Below, piece by piece: positions 43,381 through 52,142 of a stretch of 64,000 nucleotides of DNA. Position 1 is the stretch's first letter, and every line of letters starts with the position of its first letter. The stretch comes from Syntrophosphaera sp035450685 (lineage in GTDB: Bacteria > Cloacimonadota > Cloacimonadia > Cloacimonadales > Cloacimonadaceae), in NCBI GenBank assembly GCA_035450685.1, contig DAOTNF010000004.1, forward strand, positions 69,617-133,616. The letters run 5' to 3'. The translations under genes were made by a program, and so were the position numbers. A model generated the notes under the pieces. The model was not told the origin of the DNA and ran no database searches. It was given only the letters and a program-made list of their open reading frames with translations.

Positions 43381-43439
43381 GGACTGTTTGAACTTTGCTG
43401 AAAACTTGTATGTTTGGCAGAGACGGCTTATTCCGGCCT

Positions 43440-44432
43440 CTAATCCATGCCGATAACGTCGCGCAGCATGCGAATCTTTTCGGCGGCAAGCTGGCGCGCC
43501 CTGGCAGAGCCCTCTTCTAAAATCTCGATGATGCCCCGGGGATTTGCCATCAGTTCCGTGTAGCGCTCCCGCAGCGGAGTCAGGGCGGCGTTCATCACCT
43601 CAAAGAGTTCCTGCTTGGCATGCCCCCAGCCCATCCCGCCAGCCAGATAGCGTTGCCGCAGTGCTTCCACCTGTTCAGGAGTGGCAAAATTGCGGTAGAT
43701 AGAAAAGATGGTGCAGGTCTCCGGGTCTTTGGGTTCTTCCACGCCCTGGGAGTTGGTGACGATGCGCATCACCAGCTTGCGCAGCTCTTTTTCGGGGGCG
43801 AATATGGGAATGATATTGCCATAGCTTTTGGACATTTTGCGGCCGTCCAGCCCCATCAGGGTTTTGCTGTGTTCGGTAGCAAGGGGCTGAGGCAGGCGGA
43901 AACACTCCTGCCCATAGACGAAATTGAAGCTCTGGGCAATATCCACCGCCATTTCCACATGCTGAAACTGGTCATTTCCCACCGGAACGTAGTCCGTATC
44001 GAAGAGCAGGATGTCCGCCGCCATCAAGACCGGATAGGTATAGAGGCCCATGTTCACCCCGTCGTCCGGATCCCTGCCCGCTTCGGCATTGGCCTGTAGC
44101 ATGGCTTTGTAGGCGTGGGCTCGGTTCATCAGGCCTTTGGGGGTGAAGGCCAGCAATATGGTGAGCAGCTCAAAGGTCTGGGGCACAAGCGACTGCTTGT
44201 AAAAAAGAACCTTTTTGGGGTCCAGCCCGGAAGCCAGCCAGGCTGCCGCGATCTCCAAAGTCATGTTGCGTATCGCGGCTGGATCCTTGCAGGCGTTCAG
44301 CGCGTGGTAATCCGCGATAAAATAACGTGCTTCGCAGGTTTCGCTAAGCTTCAGGGCGGGCTTGATCGCTCCCAGATAGTTGCCTATGTGGGGAATTCCA
44401 GTCGGTTTGATGCCGGTTAGAGCTACTTTCAT
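43440..44432 (-). CDS. trpS: Tryptophan--tRNA ligase
   Basis: 330 residues. Class I motifs 'TGIKPTGIPHIGNYLGA' (HIGH form, about 6-22) and 'GRKMSKSYGNIIPIF' (KMSKS, about 196-210); 'VPVGNDQFQHVEMAVDIA' is the TrpRS-specific segment. Cytoplasmic; charges tRNA-Trp. 14 bp after rimO on the minus strand and probably cotranscribed with rimO and the DUF1015 gene. Confidence 0.97.
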   Translation of the reverse strand: MKVALTGIKPTGIPHIGNYLGAIKPALKLSETCEARYFIADYHALNACKDPAAIRNMTLEIAAAWLASGLDPKKVLFYKQSLVPQTFELLTILLAFTPKGLMNRAHAYKAMLQANAEAGRDPDDGVNMGLYTYPVLMAADILLFDTDYVPVGNDQFQHVEMAVDIAQSFNFVYGQECFRLPQPLATEHSKTLMGLDGRKMSKSYGNIIPIFAPEKELRKLVMRIVTNSQGVEEPKDPETCTIFSIYRNFATPEQVEALRQRYLAGGMGWGHAKQELFEVMNAALTPLRERYTELMANPRGIIEILEEGSARARQLAAEKIRMLRDVIGMD

Positions 44433-44446
44433 TGTTTCCTCGTTTA

Positions 44447-45742
44447 TTATATAACTATCCTGCCAAAGAGATCCATGTCGATCACGTCAGTGACCAGCAC
44501 CGGGTAGATCTTGCCAGGTTCCACACCGGCAGGTTCGACGAAGGTGAGGCCATCCACTTCGGGAGCCTGGAACCAGGCGCGTCCCTGCAGCATTCCTTCC
44601 TCGTCATGCTCATCAAAGTCTTCAATCAGCACGGGCAGAGTCTGTCCCACATATTGTTGCAGCAGCTCCGCGGATATTTCGCTTTGCAGGGCAAGAAGCC
44701 TGTTGCGGCGGTTTTTCGCGGTGCGGACGGGCACCTGCCCTTCCATCCTGATGGCCAGGGTGCCCTCTTCCGGGGAGTAAACGAAGGCGCCCAGATGCAG
44801 GAAGCGGACTTCCCTGATGAAGCGCTGCAAGGCCTGCGCGTGCCGCCTTTTCTCGCCCGGGTAGCCGCAGATCAGAGTGGTGCGCAGAACGGCCTGGGGC
44901 AAGCTTTCCCGAATCTTATGAAACATGTGTATAAGCTCCATTCCGCCCAGTTTTCTGCGCATGGAGCTCAGGATTCCGTCTTCGCTGTGCTGGATGGGAA
45001 TCTCAAAACAGGGCAGCAGCTTGGGAAGCCTTTTCCACAGCTCCAGCCAGCCGGTTTCAAAGTGGTCAGGATGCAGATACATCACCCTGATCCACTGGAA
45101 CTGGGGAATGGCGTGCAGCTTTTCCAGCAGCTCCGGCAAGGCTTTGCACCCGTAGATATCCATCCCGTAAGACGCGGTATCCTGGGCGATGACGATCAGT
45201 TCCTGAGCCGGAAAATCGGGATCGGACGCCAGACGCTCGGCTTCCTCCACCAGTTCCGGGATCGGCACGCTTTGCATCTCCCCGCGGATGGAAGGGATGG
45301 CACAATAGGAGCAGTGGTTGCTGCAGCCGTCGCTGATCCGCAGATAGCGGTAATAGGAGTGCGTAATCGCCTTGCGCTCTGTTTTGCCGCTGCCATCCAG
45401 CTTCAGATAGCGTTCCAGGGCGGCAAAATCCTTCAAGGGGATCCAGGCGTCCACTTCCGGGTAGCAGCGCTGGAATTCTTCCAGACCGCGTTTGGTGACG
45501 CATCCAGTGACCAGCAGGCTGCCACAGCTACCGCTGTTTTTCAATTCTGCCAGCTCGGCGAGCACCAGATCGAGCTCGTGCAGGGAATCACGCAGGAAGG
45601 AGCAGGTGTTCACCAACACCAGGTCTGCCCCTTCCGGCGTTTCCAAGGCTTGATAGCCCGCCCGCTCAAGGATGGCGGCGAAGCTTTCGCTGTCCACCAG
45701 ATTCTTGGCGCAGCCAAGGCTCTCAAGGTAGTAAGTTTTCAT
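44447..45742 (-). CDS. rimO: Ribosomal protein uS12 methylthiotransferase RimO
   Basis: 431 residues. UPF0004 domain with three cysteines ('SLGCAKN', 'NTCSFL', 'TGCVTK') for the auxiliary cluster, radical SAM motif 'CSNHCSYCAIPSIRG' (about 139-153), and a C-terminal TRAM domain. It adds a methylthio group to Asp in uS12. 'LGCAKNLVDSE' and the S12-type spacing favour RimO over MiaB. Overlaps the DUF1015 gene by 4 bp. Confidence 0.95.
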   Translation of the reverse strand: MKTYYLESLGCAKNLVDSESFAAILERAGYQALETPEGADLVLVNTCSFLRDSLHELDLVLAELAELKNSGSCGSLLVTGCVTKRGLEEFQRCYPEVDAWIPLKDFAALERYLKLDGSGKTERKAITHSYYRYLRISDGCSNHCSYCAIPSIRGEMQSVPIPELVEEAERLASDPDFPAQELIVIAQDTASYGMDIYGCKALPELLEKLHAIPQFQWIRVMYLHPDHFETGWLELWKRLPKLLPCFEIPIQHSEDGILSSMRRKLGGMELIHMFHKIRESLPQAVLRTTLICGYPGEKRRHAQALQRFIREVRFLHLGAFVYSPEEGTLAIRMEGQVPVRTAKNRRNRLLALQSEISAELLQQYVGQTLPVLIEDFDEHDEEGMLQGRAWFQAPEVDGLTFVEPAGVEPGKIYPVLVTDVIDMDLFGRIVI

Positions 45743-46989
45743 TGCAAAGGATGGATGAACAATCCTGAACGCAGTTTGGGTTCAAACCAGGTAGATTTGG
45801 GAGGCATGATCTCGCCGGCGTCGGCAATGCCGAGCAGTTCGTCCATGGATGTAGGGAACATGGCAAAGGCCACGGCTTCCCTGCCGCTGTCAACCCTGCG
45901 CACCAGTTCGCCGAGGCCGCGGATGCCGCCCACAAAGTCGATGCGGTTGTCTCTGCGCGGATCGCCAATGCCCAGGATGGGATGCAGCAGGTTGTTTTGC
46001 ATAATGGACACGTCGAGCGAATCCACCACGTTGGTGTCGTCCCAGGTTCCCGGCAGGGCTTCCAGTTTATACCAGGTGCCGCCCAGATACATGCCAAACT
46101 CGTGCAGCTTGGAGGGCTTGAAGGGTTCAGCCTGGGATACCGGTTCCACGCTGAATTTCTCGCGCACTTTGGCCAGGAATTCGTCCTCAGTCAGTCCGTT
46201 GAGGTCTTTCACCACGCGGTTATAGTCGAATATCTTCAGTTGGTTGTCAGGGAAGATTACTGTCATAAAGAAGTTGAATTCTTCCTCGCCCGTATAGTCC
46301 GGATTCTGCTCCCGGCGCACCAGGCCCACTTTGGCAGCGGAGGCTGTCCGGTGGTGACCGTCTGCCACATACAGGCAGGGTAGCTTGGCAAAAGCAGCCT
46401 GGATGGCGTTGATGTCTTCCTCAGAGTCCATCAGCCACAGGGCGTGGCCGATCCCGTCGTCGGAAACAAAGTCATAAACGGGGTCTTTTTGCCGCATGAC
46501 TTTGGCAACCGTGGCATCGATCTCATCCTGATGGCGGTAGGTGAAGAACACAGGCGAAGGGTGCGCGTCGCAGGTATCCACGTGTCTGATGCGGTCGGCT
46601 TCCTTGTCCGCCCGGGTGAGCTCGTGTTTCTTGATGATCCCATTCATATATTCATCCACGGAAGCGAGCCCCACCAAGCCGATCTGGTCGCGTCCATCCA
46701 TGGTTTGGCGGTAGATGTAGAACATCGGGCGCGAGTCCTGTTTCATCAGGCCTTCGTTGACATATCTGAGCAGGTTTTCCCTGGCTTTGGCATACACTTC
46801 AGGCGCGTAGAGATCGGTGCCCAGGGGCAGGTCGATCTCCGGTTTTTCCACATGCAGGTAGCTGAGGGGGTTTTTCTTCACTTCAGCCCGCGCTTCATCG
46901 GAATCCATCACGTCGTAAGGCATGGAGGCTATGGCAGCCGCTTTTTCCGGGATCGGGCGCAGGGCGCGAAAGGGTTTAAAAGTAGCCAT
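45739..46989 (-). CDS. DUF1015 family protein
   Basis: 416 residues, full length for the family: 'KPFRALRPIPEKAAAIASMPYDVM' region at the N-terminus (about 5-28), 'NPLSYLHVEKPEID', 'YIYRQTMDGRDQIGLVG', 'DGIGHALWLM', and the conserved 'LYVADGHHRTASAAKV' (about 207-222). The function of the family is not established; it is widespread and often beside serine/phosphoserine metabolism genes, which are absent here. AGGAGA precedes the ATG. Upstream partner of rimO. Confidence 0.9.
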   Translation of the reverse strand: MATFKPFRALRPIPEKAAAIASMPYDVMDSDEARAEVKKNPLSYLHVEKPEIDLPLGTDLYAPEVYAKARENLLRYVNEGLMKQDSRPMFYIYRQTMDGRDQIGLVGLASVDEYMNGIIKKHELTRADKEADRIRHVDTCDAHPSPVFFTYRHQDEIDATVAKVMRQKDPVYDFVSDDGIGHALWLMDSEEDINAIQAAFAKLPCLYVADGHHRTASAAKVGLVRREQNPDYTGEEEFNFFMTVIFPDNQLKIFDYNRVVKDLNGLTEDEFLAKVREKFSVEPVSQAEPFKPSKLHEFGMYLGGTWYKLEALPGTWDDTNVVDSLDVSIMQNNLLHPILGIGDPRRDNRIDFVGGIRGLGELVRRVDSGREAVAFAMFPTSMDELLGIADAGEIMPPKSTWFEPKLRSGLFIHPLQ

Positions 46990-47012
46990 TGGCTTTTCTC
47001 CTATATCTTTTT

Positions 47013-48281
47013 TTAACTGTAAAACTTGGTTAGCACCTTGATCATGGCCAGATGGTCTTCCACTCCGGCTGTTTCGCGGGCTGAATGCATTGCCCAGAGT
47101 GGGTCTCCCACATCCACGACAGGGATGCCCAACTGGGCGGAGACGATCGGACCCACCGTGCTTCCACAGAGCAGGTCGCTACGCATCATAAACTTCTGGC
47201 AGGGAACTTTGGCAGCTTCGCAAAGGGCGGCGAACCGCTGGGCGCTGGCGGCGGTGGTGGCATATTTGTGCCCCGCCTGCCATTTGATGACCGGCCCGCC
47301 ATTCATCACCGGAGAGCAGGACTGCTCGTATTTCTCAGGATAGGAAGGATGGTAGGCGTGTGCCATGTCTGCCGATATCAAAAACGAGTTGCTGAGAGCC
47401 AGATGCCGTTCCTCGGCGTCCAGTCCCAGGGAAATACCCACACGATCCAAAACCACGGACAGCATGCTTGAACCAGCTCCCTGGCGGGTTTCGGAACCAA
47501 TTTCCTCATGATCGTAGAGAACAGCCGCGCAGGTGGCTTTCGGTTTGTCGGATGCCATGATTGCGCTCAGGATCGCGTGGCTCATGCCAAGGTTGTCCAG
47601 CCTGCCGCTAAACAGCAGATTCCCCTGCAAGCCGCCCAAAGCCGCTTTGGCAAAGTCATAGAGGAACAGCTCCAGTTCTACGATCTGCTCCGGCTTCACT
47701 TTCAGGGATTTCGCCACAGCCGCTTTGAGAGGATCGCCCTCCTGCCTGCCCACGTCCACGATCGCCTGCAAGTGAACCTGTTTGTTGTAGATAAAGCCGT
47801 TGTTCACTTCCCGGTTCAGATGGATGGCGGCGTTGGGGATCACAGCCACTGGCTTTTGCAGGTCAACGGGCACCACTCTGACCTCTTTTCCGTAGTTGAC
47901 GGCAGCCCTTCCGGCGATGCCCAGTTCCCGGTCGATCCAACTGCTGATGATGGGGCCGCCATACACTTCCATTGCCACCCGGGCGACGTTTCCATCTGTC
48001 TTCAGGCTGCTTGGTTTCAGCTTCAGGCCAGGGCTGTCGATATGTGCTGCCGCAAGCTGAAAGCCTGTTTTAGCCAGGGGCTGGCTGCCTGTCACCAGTG
48101 CCACCACACTGGTTTCGCGTTGCAGATAGTATTTCGTGCCTGGTTTCAGCTTCCATTTTTTGCCCTCGTCCAGGGCGGCGAATCCCCGTTCCTCAAGCCG
48201 CTTCACTATTTGCTGGGAGGCTTGAACGGAGGTGGGCGATGCGTCCAAAAAGGACAGCAGATCCCTAATGTAGTTATTCAT
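47013..48281 (-). CDS. M18 family aminopeptidase
   Basis: 422 residues. Metal ligands and motifs of the aspartyl-aminopeptidase-like M18 family: 'AAHIDSPGLKLKP' (His/Asp, about 78-90), 'SGRLDNLGMSHAIL', 'LYDHEEIGSETRQGAGS' (catalytic Glu-Glu), 'SADMAHAYHPSYPEKYE' and 'MHSARETAG' near the end. A cytoplasmic dodecameric zinc exopeptidase; specificity for acidic residues is likely but unproven. Own leader, with GGGAGA before the ATG. Confidence 0.93.
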   Translation of the reverse strand: MNNYIRDLLSFLDASPTSVQASQQIVKRLEERGFAALDEGKKWKLKPGTKYYLQRETSVVALVTGSQPLAKTGFQLAAAHIDSPGLKLKPSSLKTDGNVARVAMEVYGGPIISSWIDRELGIAGRAAVNYGKEVRVVPVDLQKPVAVIPNAAIHLNREVNNGFIYNKQVHLQAIVDVGRQEGDPLKAAVAKSLKVKPEQIVELELFLYDFAKAALGGLQGNLLFSGRLDNLGMSHAILSAIMASDKPKATCAAVLYDHEEIGSETRQGAGSSMLSVVLDRVGISLGLDAEERHLALSNSFLISADMAHAYHPSYPEKYEQSCSPVMNGGPVIKWQAGHKYATTAASAQRFAALCEAAKVPCQKFMMRSDLLCGSTVGPIVSAQLGIPVVDVGDPLWAMHSARETAGVEDHLAMIKVLTKFYS

Positions 48282-48315
48282 GGAGTGTTCTCCCTATAAT
48301 ATCTTGTTAGATACT

Positions 48316-48343
48316 AGGAAAAATATGCCGCTGTTCCTGTCAA
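48316..48343 (-). promoter_or_regulatory. Possible promoter of the M18 aminopeptidase gene
   Basis: Minus strand TTGACA (48338-48343), 16-bp spacer, TTTCCT (48316-48321). The -35 is exact, the -10 weak. Confidence 0.35.
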
Positions 48344-48356
48344 AGGTATAATGGCG

Positions 48357-49997
48357 TCAGCGGTACAAATATCTCTTTATCTTCTGGGTGGGTGTCTTTT
48401 GAAAAGGCTCGTTAACGATATGGATCTTGACGATGCGGCTGAAGCTTGCCAACACCTTGTTCACGTTTTGCCGGTTCTCTTCCATGATGCGCGGCAGGTC
48501 AGCCTCTTTGAGGTGATCCGCGTCCAGGGCATCCATATCCGGATAGATGAGGGCATGCAATTGCCTGTCCCGCTCCAAAACCAGCGTCTCCCCAACATAG
48601 GGAAGGTTGTTCAGCTTTTGCTCCACCAGTTCTGGATAGATATTTTCTCCGCTGGGGCCCAGGATCATGTTCTTTGATCTGCCCTTCAGGTAGATGAAGC
48701 CGTCTTTATCCAGGGTGCCGATATCGCCGGTGTGCAGCCAGCCGTCCACCAGAGTCTCTGCCGTGGCTTCGGGGTTGTTGTAATAGCCGCTGAACACCTG
48801 GTCGCCTTTGAGCAGCACCTCTCCTGGGATGTTCTGGGGATCAGGTGACAGAATCTTGCATTGCATCCCATCCACGATCTTGCCACTGGATTCAAAGCGA
48901 TGATCGAACCAGTTGGCATAGGAGATCAGGGGACCGCACTCTGTCATGCCGTAGCCGATGGTAAAAGGAAACTTGATTTTCTTCATAAAGAGTTCCACTT
49001 CCGCGTTCATCGGCGCACCGCCTGTGATCAGCTCCACAATGTTTCCGCCGAAAGCTGCCATCAGCTTACTGTGGATTTTTTTCAGGATCACGTTTTTGAC
49101 AAGCGGAATCTTGAGCAGGGCCTTGATCTTTCCGCTCTCCACCTGCGGCTGCAACTGGCGCTTGTAGATCTTTTCGATCAGCAGGGGAACGGTCAGCACC
49201 ACATTGGGTTTGAGATCCTGCAGGGCGTTGAGCAGCAGCTTGGGAGCCGGAATCTTGTCCAAAAAATTGATATGATTACCGCGTGTAACAGGATAGAGCA
49301 TGTCAAAGGCGCTGGCATAGGCATGCGCAATGGGCAGGAAGGCAAAGACATTGGCGCCGATCTTAAAGCACAGTTTACCCACTGCAAAGTTCACATTGGC
49401 CAGCAAGGAGCGATGGGGAAGCATCACGCCTTTGGAAAATCCCGCGGTGCCGGAGGTGTAAACGATCGAAGCAATATCCTCGTTGTCACACACATCCGGC
49501 GGAGAAAAGCCGGACGGGCCCAGTTTGAGCAATTCTGGCGTATTTTCCAAGGCTGGCAGCAGTTCTTTCTTGTTGTCCACCCGGTTGACGAGCAGGCGGA
49601 AATCTTCCAAAGCAAAAATATACTTTACTTTGCGCAGCTTGTCTTCATCGATCGCTTCAAACTTGTCCCGGTTGATAAACAGCAGTTCCGAGTCGGAATG
49701 GTTTACGATGTATTGCGTATCCTCGGGGGAAAAACTGGCCATGATTGGCACGATGGTGCCGCCGTAGGTGACGGTGGAAAGCCAGGTCAGAGCCCAGGAA
49801 CTGGAGTTTTTACCTACCACTGCAACCTTGGAGCCCTTTTTCATGCCACAGGTCTTGTATAATTTGTGTAACCACATGATCCGCCTGGCAGCATCCCCAT
49901 AGCTCATGGCTTTTCCGGGGTAGTCGGTGAAGGCTGGCAAGTCCCAGTAAGTCTTTATAGATTCAACAATATACGGAATCAGCTTGGTATCGGTCAT
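48357..49997 (-). CDS. Long-chain acyl-CoA synthetase (AMP-forming)
   Basis: 546 residues. ANL superfamily: P-loop 'SIVYTSGTAGFSKGVML' (about 172-188), 'IGYGMTECGPLISY', 'LHTGDIGTLDKDGFIYLKGR', and the C-terminal 'KTPTQKIKRYL' with the catalytic lysine. No signal sequence or membrane helix. Activates a fatty or other carboxylic acid to its CoA ester via the adenylate; chain length cannot be read. Start context GGGAGAAAG and a minus-strand TATAAT-like box upstream. Confidence 0.92.
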   Translation of the reverse strand: MTDTKLIPYIVESIKTYWDLPAFTDYPGKAMSYGDAARRIMWLHKLYKTCGMKKGSKVAVVGKNSSSWALTWLSTVTYGGTIVPIMASFSPEDTQYIVNHSDSELLFINRDKFEAIDEDKLRKVKYIFALEDFRLLVNRVDNKKELLPALENTPELLKLGPSGFSPPDVCDNEDIASIVYTSGTAGFSKGVMLPHRSLLANVNFAVGKLCFKIGANVFAFLPIAHAYASAFDMLYPVTRGNHINFLDKIPAPKLLLNALQDLKPNVVLTVPLLIEKIYKRQLQPQVESGKIKALLKIPLVKNVILKKIHSKLMAAFGGNIVELITGGAPMNAEVELFMKKIKFPFTIGYGMTECGPLISYANWFDHRFESSGKIVDGMQCKILSPDPQNIPGEVLLKGDQVFSGYYNNPEATAETLVDGWLHTGDIGTLDKDGFIYLKGRSKNMILGPSGENIYPELVEQKLNNLPYVGETLVLERDRQLHALIYPDMDALDADHLKEADLPRIMEENRQNVNKVLASFSRIVKIHIVNEPFQKTPTQKIKRYLYR

Positions 49998-50188
49998 ATC
50001 TTTCTCCCGCGCTTATAATCATAATTATACATATATTTACAGACTCCGCCATCAGCAGCCAGGTCTGGCACGCAATCCACAAACGCCACTGCTTCCATTC
50101 CAGATAACTCTGAGGGGTTATCCTCTGACAATACACCTTGGCGTCAGACGCGCCAACCCCGCCCATCCCCAGAGGGATGCGGACGGAT

Positions 50189-50818
50189 TTATTCGGAGTT
50201 CTTTTTCTTGAGGTTGTTCTCCTTGAGTGGCGTATCTTCCGAAGCAGCCTTGAGTTCGTGTTTTTGTACGGGTATCCAGATTTCAACCACTGACTCATCG
50301 GAGTCCGCTGCGAAACGCTTGTCATAGGACTCAAACATATCGCCCTTGGCGGGGACAAAGCCAGAGGATGCCAGCCATTCGCCAAAGATATAGCCATAGG
50401 CGGAGCCGATGCCTTTGATGTTGCCAACATAGTCAAAAACGGCATAATCGCCGCCCGGGACATTGTGCAGCATAAACATTTCCGGCAACTTCTCCGATTC
50501 CCTGACCTCCATTCCCACAAAATACTTGTAGCCTTTCTGGGTCTTGGGGTCATAATCCTCTCCGGTAAAGTGGATTCCATAGCAGCAGTTGCCAACCGGT
50601 TCCTTAATCTCGCCCATGAGGGAGTAGAATTTGTTCCAGATTTCTGCCATGGCATTGCCTTCCATGGAGTTTTCTGCTTCCAAGCCCATCACGGAGAAAG
50701 GCTTACGGGCCTCAAACCTGACTTTCATTTGCTTCACGGGCTCCTGCTTTTCTTCCGTCTGGCCTGCCAGGGGGGCAAGCGCCAGCGAAAGCACAACCAG
50801 AGCTATTAACCAACGCAT
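50189..50818 (-). CDS. Exported GyrI-like (SHS2) small-molecule-binding protein
   Basis: 209 residues from ATG 50818 with AAGGAG eight bases upstream. A signal peptide ('WLIALVVLSLALAPLAGQ') is followed by a GyrI-like/AraC effector-binding domain: 'IWNKFYSLMGEIK', 'YKYFVGMEVRESEKLPEMF', 'VPGGDYAVFDYVG', 'VEIWIPVQ'. Such domains normally bind ligands in transcription regulators in the cytoplasm; a stand-alone exported form is less common and its ligand is unknown. A charged tail ends the protein. Own strong promoter. Confidence 0.85.
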   Translation of the reverse strand: MRWLIALVVLSLALAPLAGQTEEKQEPVKQMKVRFEARKPFSVMGLEAENSMEGNAMAEIWNKFYSLMGEIKEPVGNCCYGIHFTGEDYDPKTQKGYKYFVGMEVRESEKLPEMFMLHNVPGGDYAVFDYVGNIKGIGSAYGYIFGEWLASSGFVPAKGDMFESYDKRFAADSDESVVEIWIPVQKHELKAASEDTPLKENNLKKKNSE

Positions 50819-50856
50819 AATGATCACTCCTTACGTCATTGATAGAACTGGGCGGC

Positions 50857-50885
50857 ATGATAGCTGCGCTTGTGTTTGATGTCAA
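50857..50885 (-). promoter_or_regulatory. Promoter of the GyrI-like gene
   Basis: Minus strand TTGACA (50880-50885), 17-bp spacer, TATCAT (50857-50862): close to the sigma-70 consensus, 39 bp before the ATG. Confidence 0.7.
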
Positions 50886-51183
50886 GGAAAATCGGCTATA
50901 TTTCAAAATATGGGAGTAGATTGTTAATAGCAGATAATTTGATTATTTCAAACAATGCGTTTGTAAGGTCATATCTTACTAATAAGATACAGGCATGACC
51001 GGGAGATGGAACAGGGACAGGCGGATTCAAAAAGGTCTTTCATACTGGAGAAATGGACAGGAATCCATATAGGGTAAGGACGGGAAACCTGGTTTTTTCC
51101 GCTCTGAATCTGGTGTAAAAACCTTCCTACCATACTTGCTTTGCAGAATATAATAAGCTAACTATCCTGATTTTGCTTCATAG

Positions 51184-51296
51184 CTCCGTCCTTTGCTGCT
51201 ACTGGCTTTGGTGCCATCATCCTTAGGTCATCCCTCACCGGGTTAAGGATGACCCACGGAAGACAAAGACTTAGCTGCCGGTTGCAAATGAGGGCC
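51184..51296. repeat. Repeat family A, copy 4
   Basis: Begins CTCCGTCCTTTGCTGCT, contains ATCATCCTTAGGTCATCC and TTAAGGATGACCCACGGAAG, ends GCAAATGAGGGCC. Confidence 0.75.
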
Positions 51297-51347
51297 GAGT
51301 ACATGAACGATGGTTTTAACAAAGGTATCTTGTTTTGGATATCCAAG

Positions 51348-52142
51348 TTATGAGATGGTTGTTACACTATCGTACAAATTTACGATAGCGCTTTGTTTTA
51401 CACGAAACTTCGTTCCATGATTATGGCCTGTTCTGGCATCAAAATCAACGAGAACATCACCTTGTTTGATTGCTTCCAGTAACTTATCAAAAGAAAACGT
51501 GTTGAGCATTTTAATGTCGTCGTATAAGTAGTATTCCTGACCGTTTTCTCTCTTTGTTTCAGCTAATATATAAAAGCAGTTTAAGAGTTTGGTGCCCGCT
51601 TTATGCTCTATATCACTAAAACCCCAATAGGGTTGCGGATCGAGTTCGCCCAATCCTGCTCCGGACTTAACTGATTCAAGCCATATTTCATGTCTCTCTG
51701 AAACAGCACGACTATTAAAAGATATTTGAAATCTCTTGTTAGCGTAATCAATATTGACCATGAATCCCCTGTCGCTTGGTGAAATTGCATCAATAGTCTG
51801 CCTAAAGCTCAGTTCACTATCAGGATATTTATTTCCTGCCTCTTTATGCCTCCATCCATACAAGGGAAGAAGCATCTGAGGAACAAGCCTTGCATTTCTT
51901 GGAGAGGGTTCACAGTGAAAGAGAGTTAATAAAGAGTTAGTTTGTTTGCGCTGGGTTTTTAACTCCCATTCGCCAGCGTTTGCTATTGCCAGGTTATTCT
52001 CTTTAACGCCTAATAAGTCTTCCAGCGTATTGCCAACACCGCCTGCATTTCCATGCCTTCTATTCTGTACCCAGCCCTTGGCTTTAATCTTCCTAAGCGA
52101 CTCTATCACATCTTCTTTCGTGTATGTGGTTATCATAATCAT
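51348..52142 (-). CDS. MvaI/BcnI-family type II restriction endonuclease
   Basis: 264 residues. The N-terminal third matches the family: 'GWVQNRRHGNAGGVGNTLED', 'LLGVKENNLAIANAGEWELK', where E-x-K completes the PD-(D/E)xK-type active site. MvaI cuts CCWGG and BcnI CCSGG as a monomer that nicks each strand in turn; the target here is likely a CCNGG variant but that is inference. Starts inside the stop of the methyltransferase gene (ATGA), so expression follows the methyltransferase. Base composition is visibly more AT-rich than the neighbours, suggesting transfer. Confidence 0.88.
   Translation of the reverse strand: MIMITTYTKEDVIESLRKIKAKGWVQNRRHGNAGGVGNTLEDLLGVKENNLAIANAGEWELKTQRKQTNSLLTLFHCEPSPRNARLVPQMLLPLYGWRHKEAGNKYPDSELSFRQTIDAISPSDRGFMVNIDYANKRFQISFNSRAVSERHEIWLESVKSGAGLGELDPQPYWGFSDIEHKAGTKLLNCFYILAETKRENGQEYYLYDDIKMLNTFSFDKLLEAIKQGDVLVDFDARTGHNHGTKFRVKQSAIVNLYDSVTTIS

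Larger units (their letters stand above)
42538..43439. other. Repeat island 3 (non-coding)
   Basis: About 900 bp with the pilin terminator, family B copies at 42646, 42887 (half), 43253 and 43335, a CACAAATTACACAAATTA copy at 42735, TCTGCG repeats at 42831-42878, a strong promoter-like pair at 42944, family A copy 3, and the GGTGGAAAGG array. No gene supported. Confidence 0.7.
50819..51347. other. Intergenic region before the restriction-modification pair
   Basis: About 530 bp, AT-rich. Contains the promoter of the GyrI-like gene (50857-50885), an unassigned stretch (50890-51180) where I see no gene, and repeat family A copy 4 (51184-51296), which lies immediately downstream of the restriction endonuclease stop. 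Confidence 0.6.

Noticed and set aside
50890..51180. Possible gene remnant before the R-M pair
   Set aside because: No open frame of useful length or recognisable motif in either direction.
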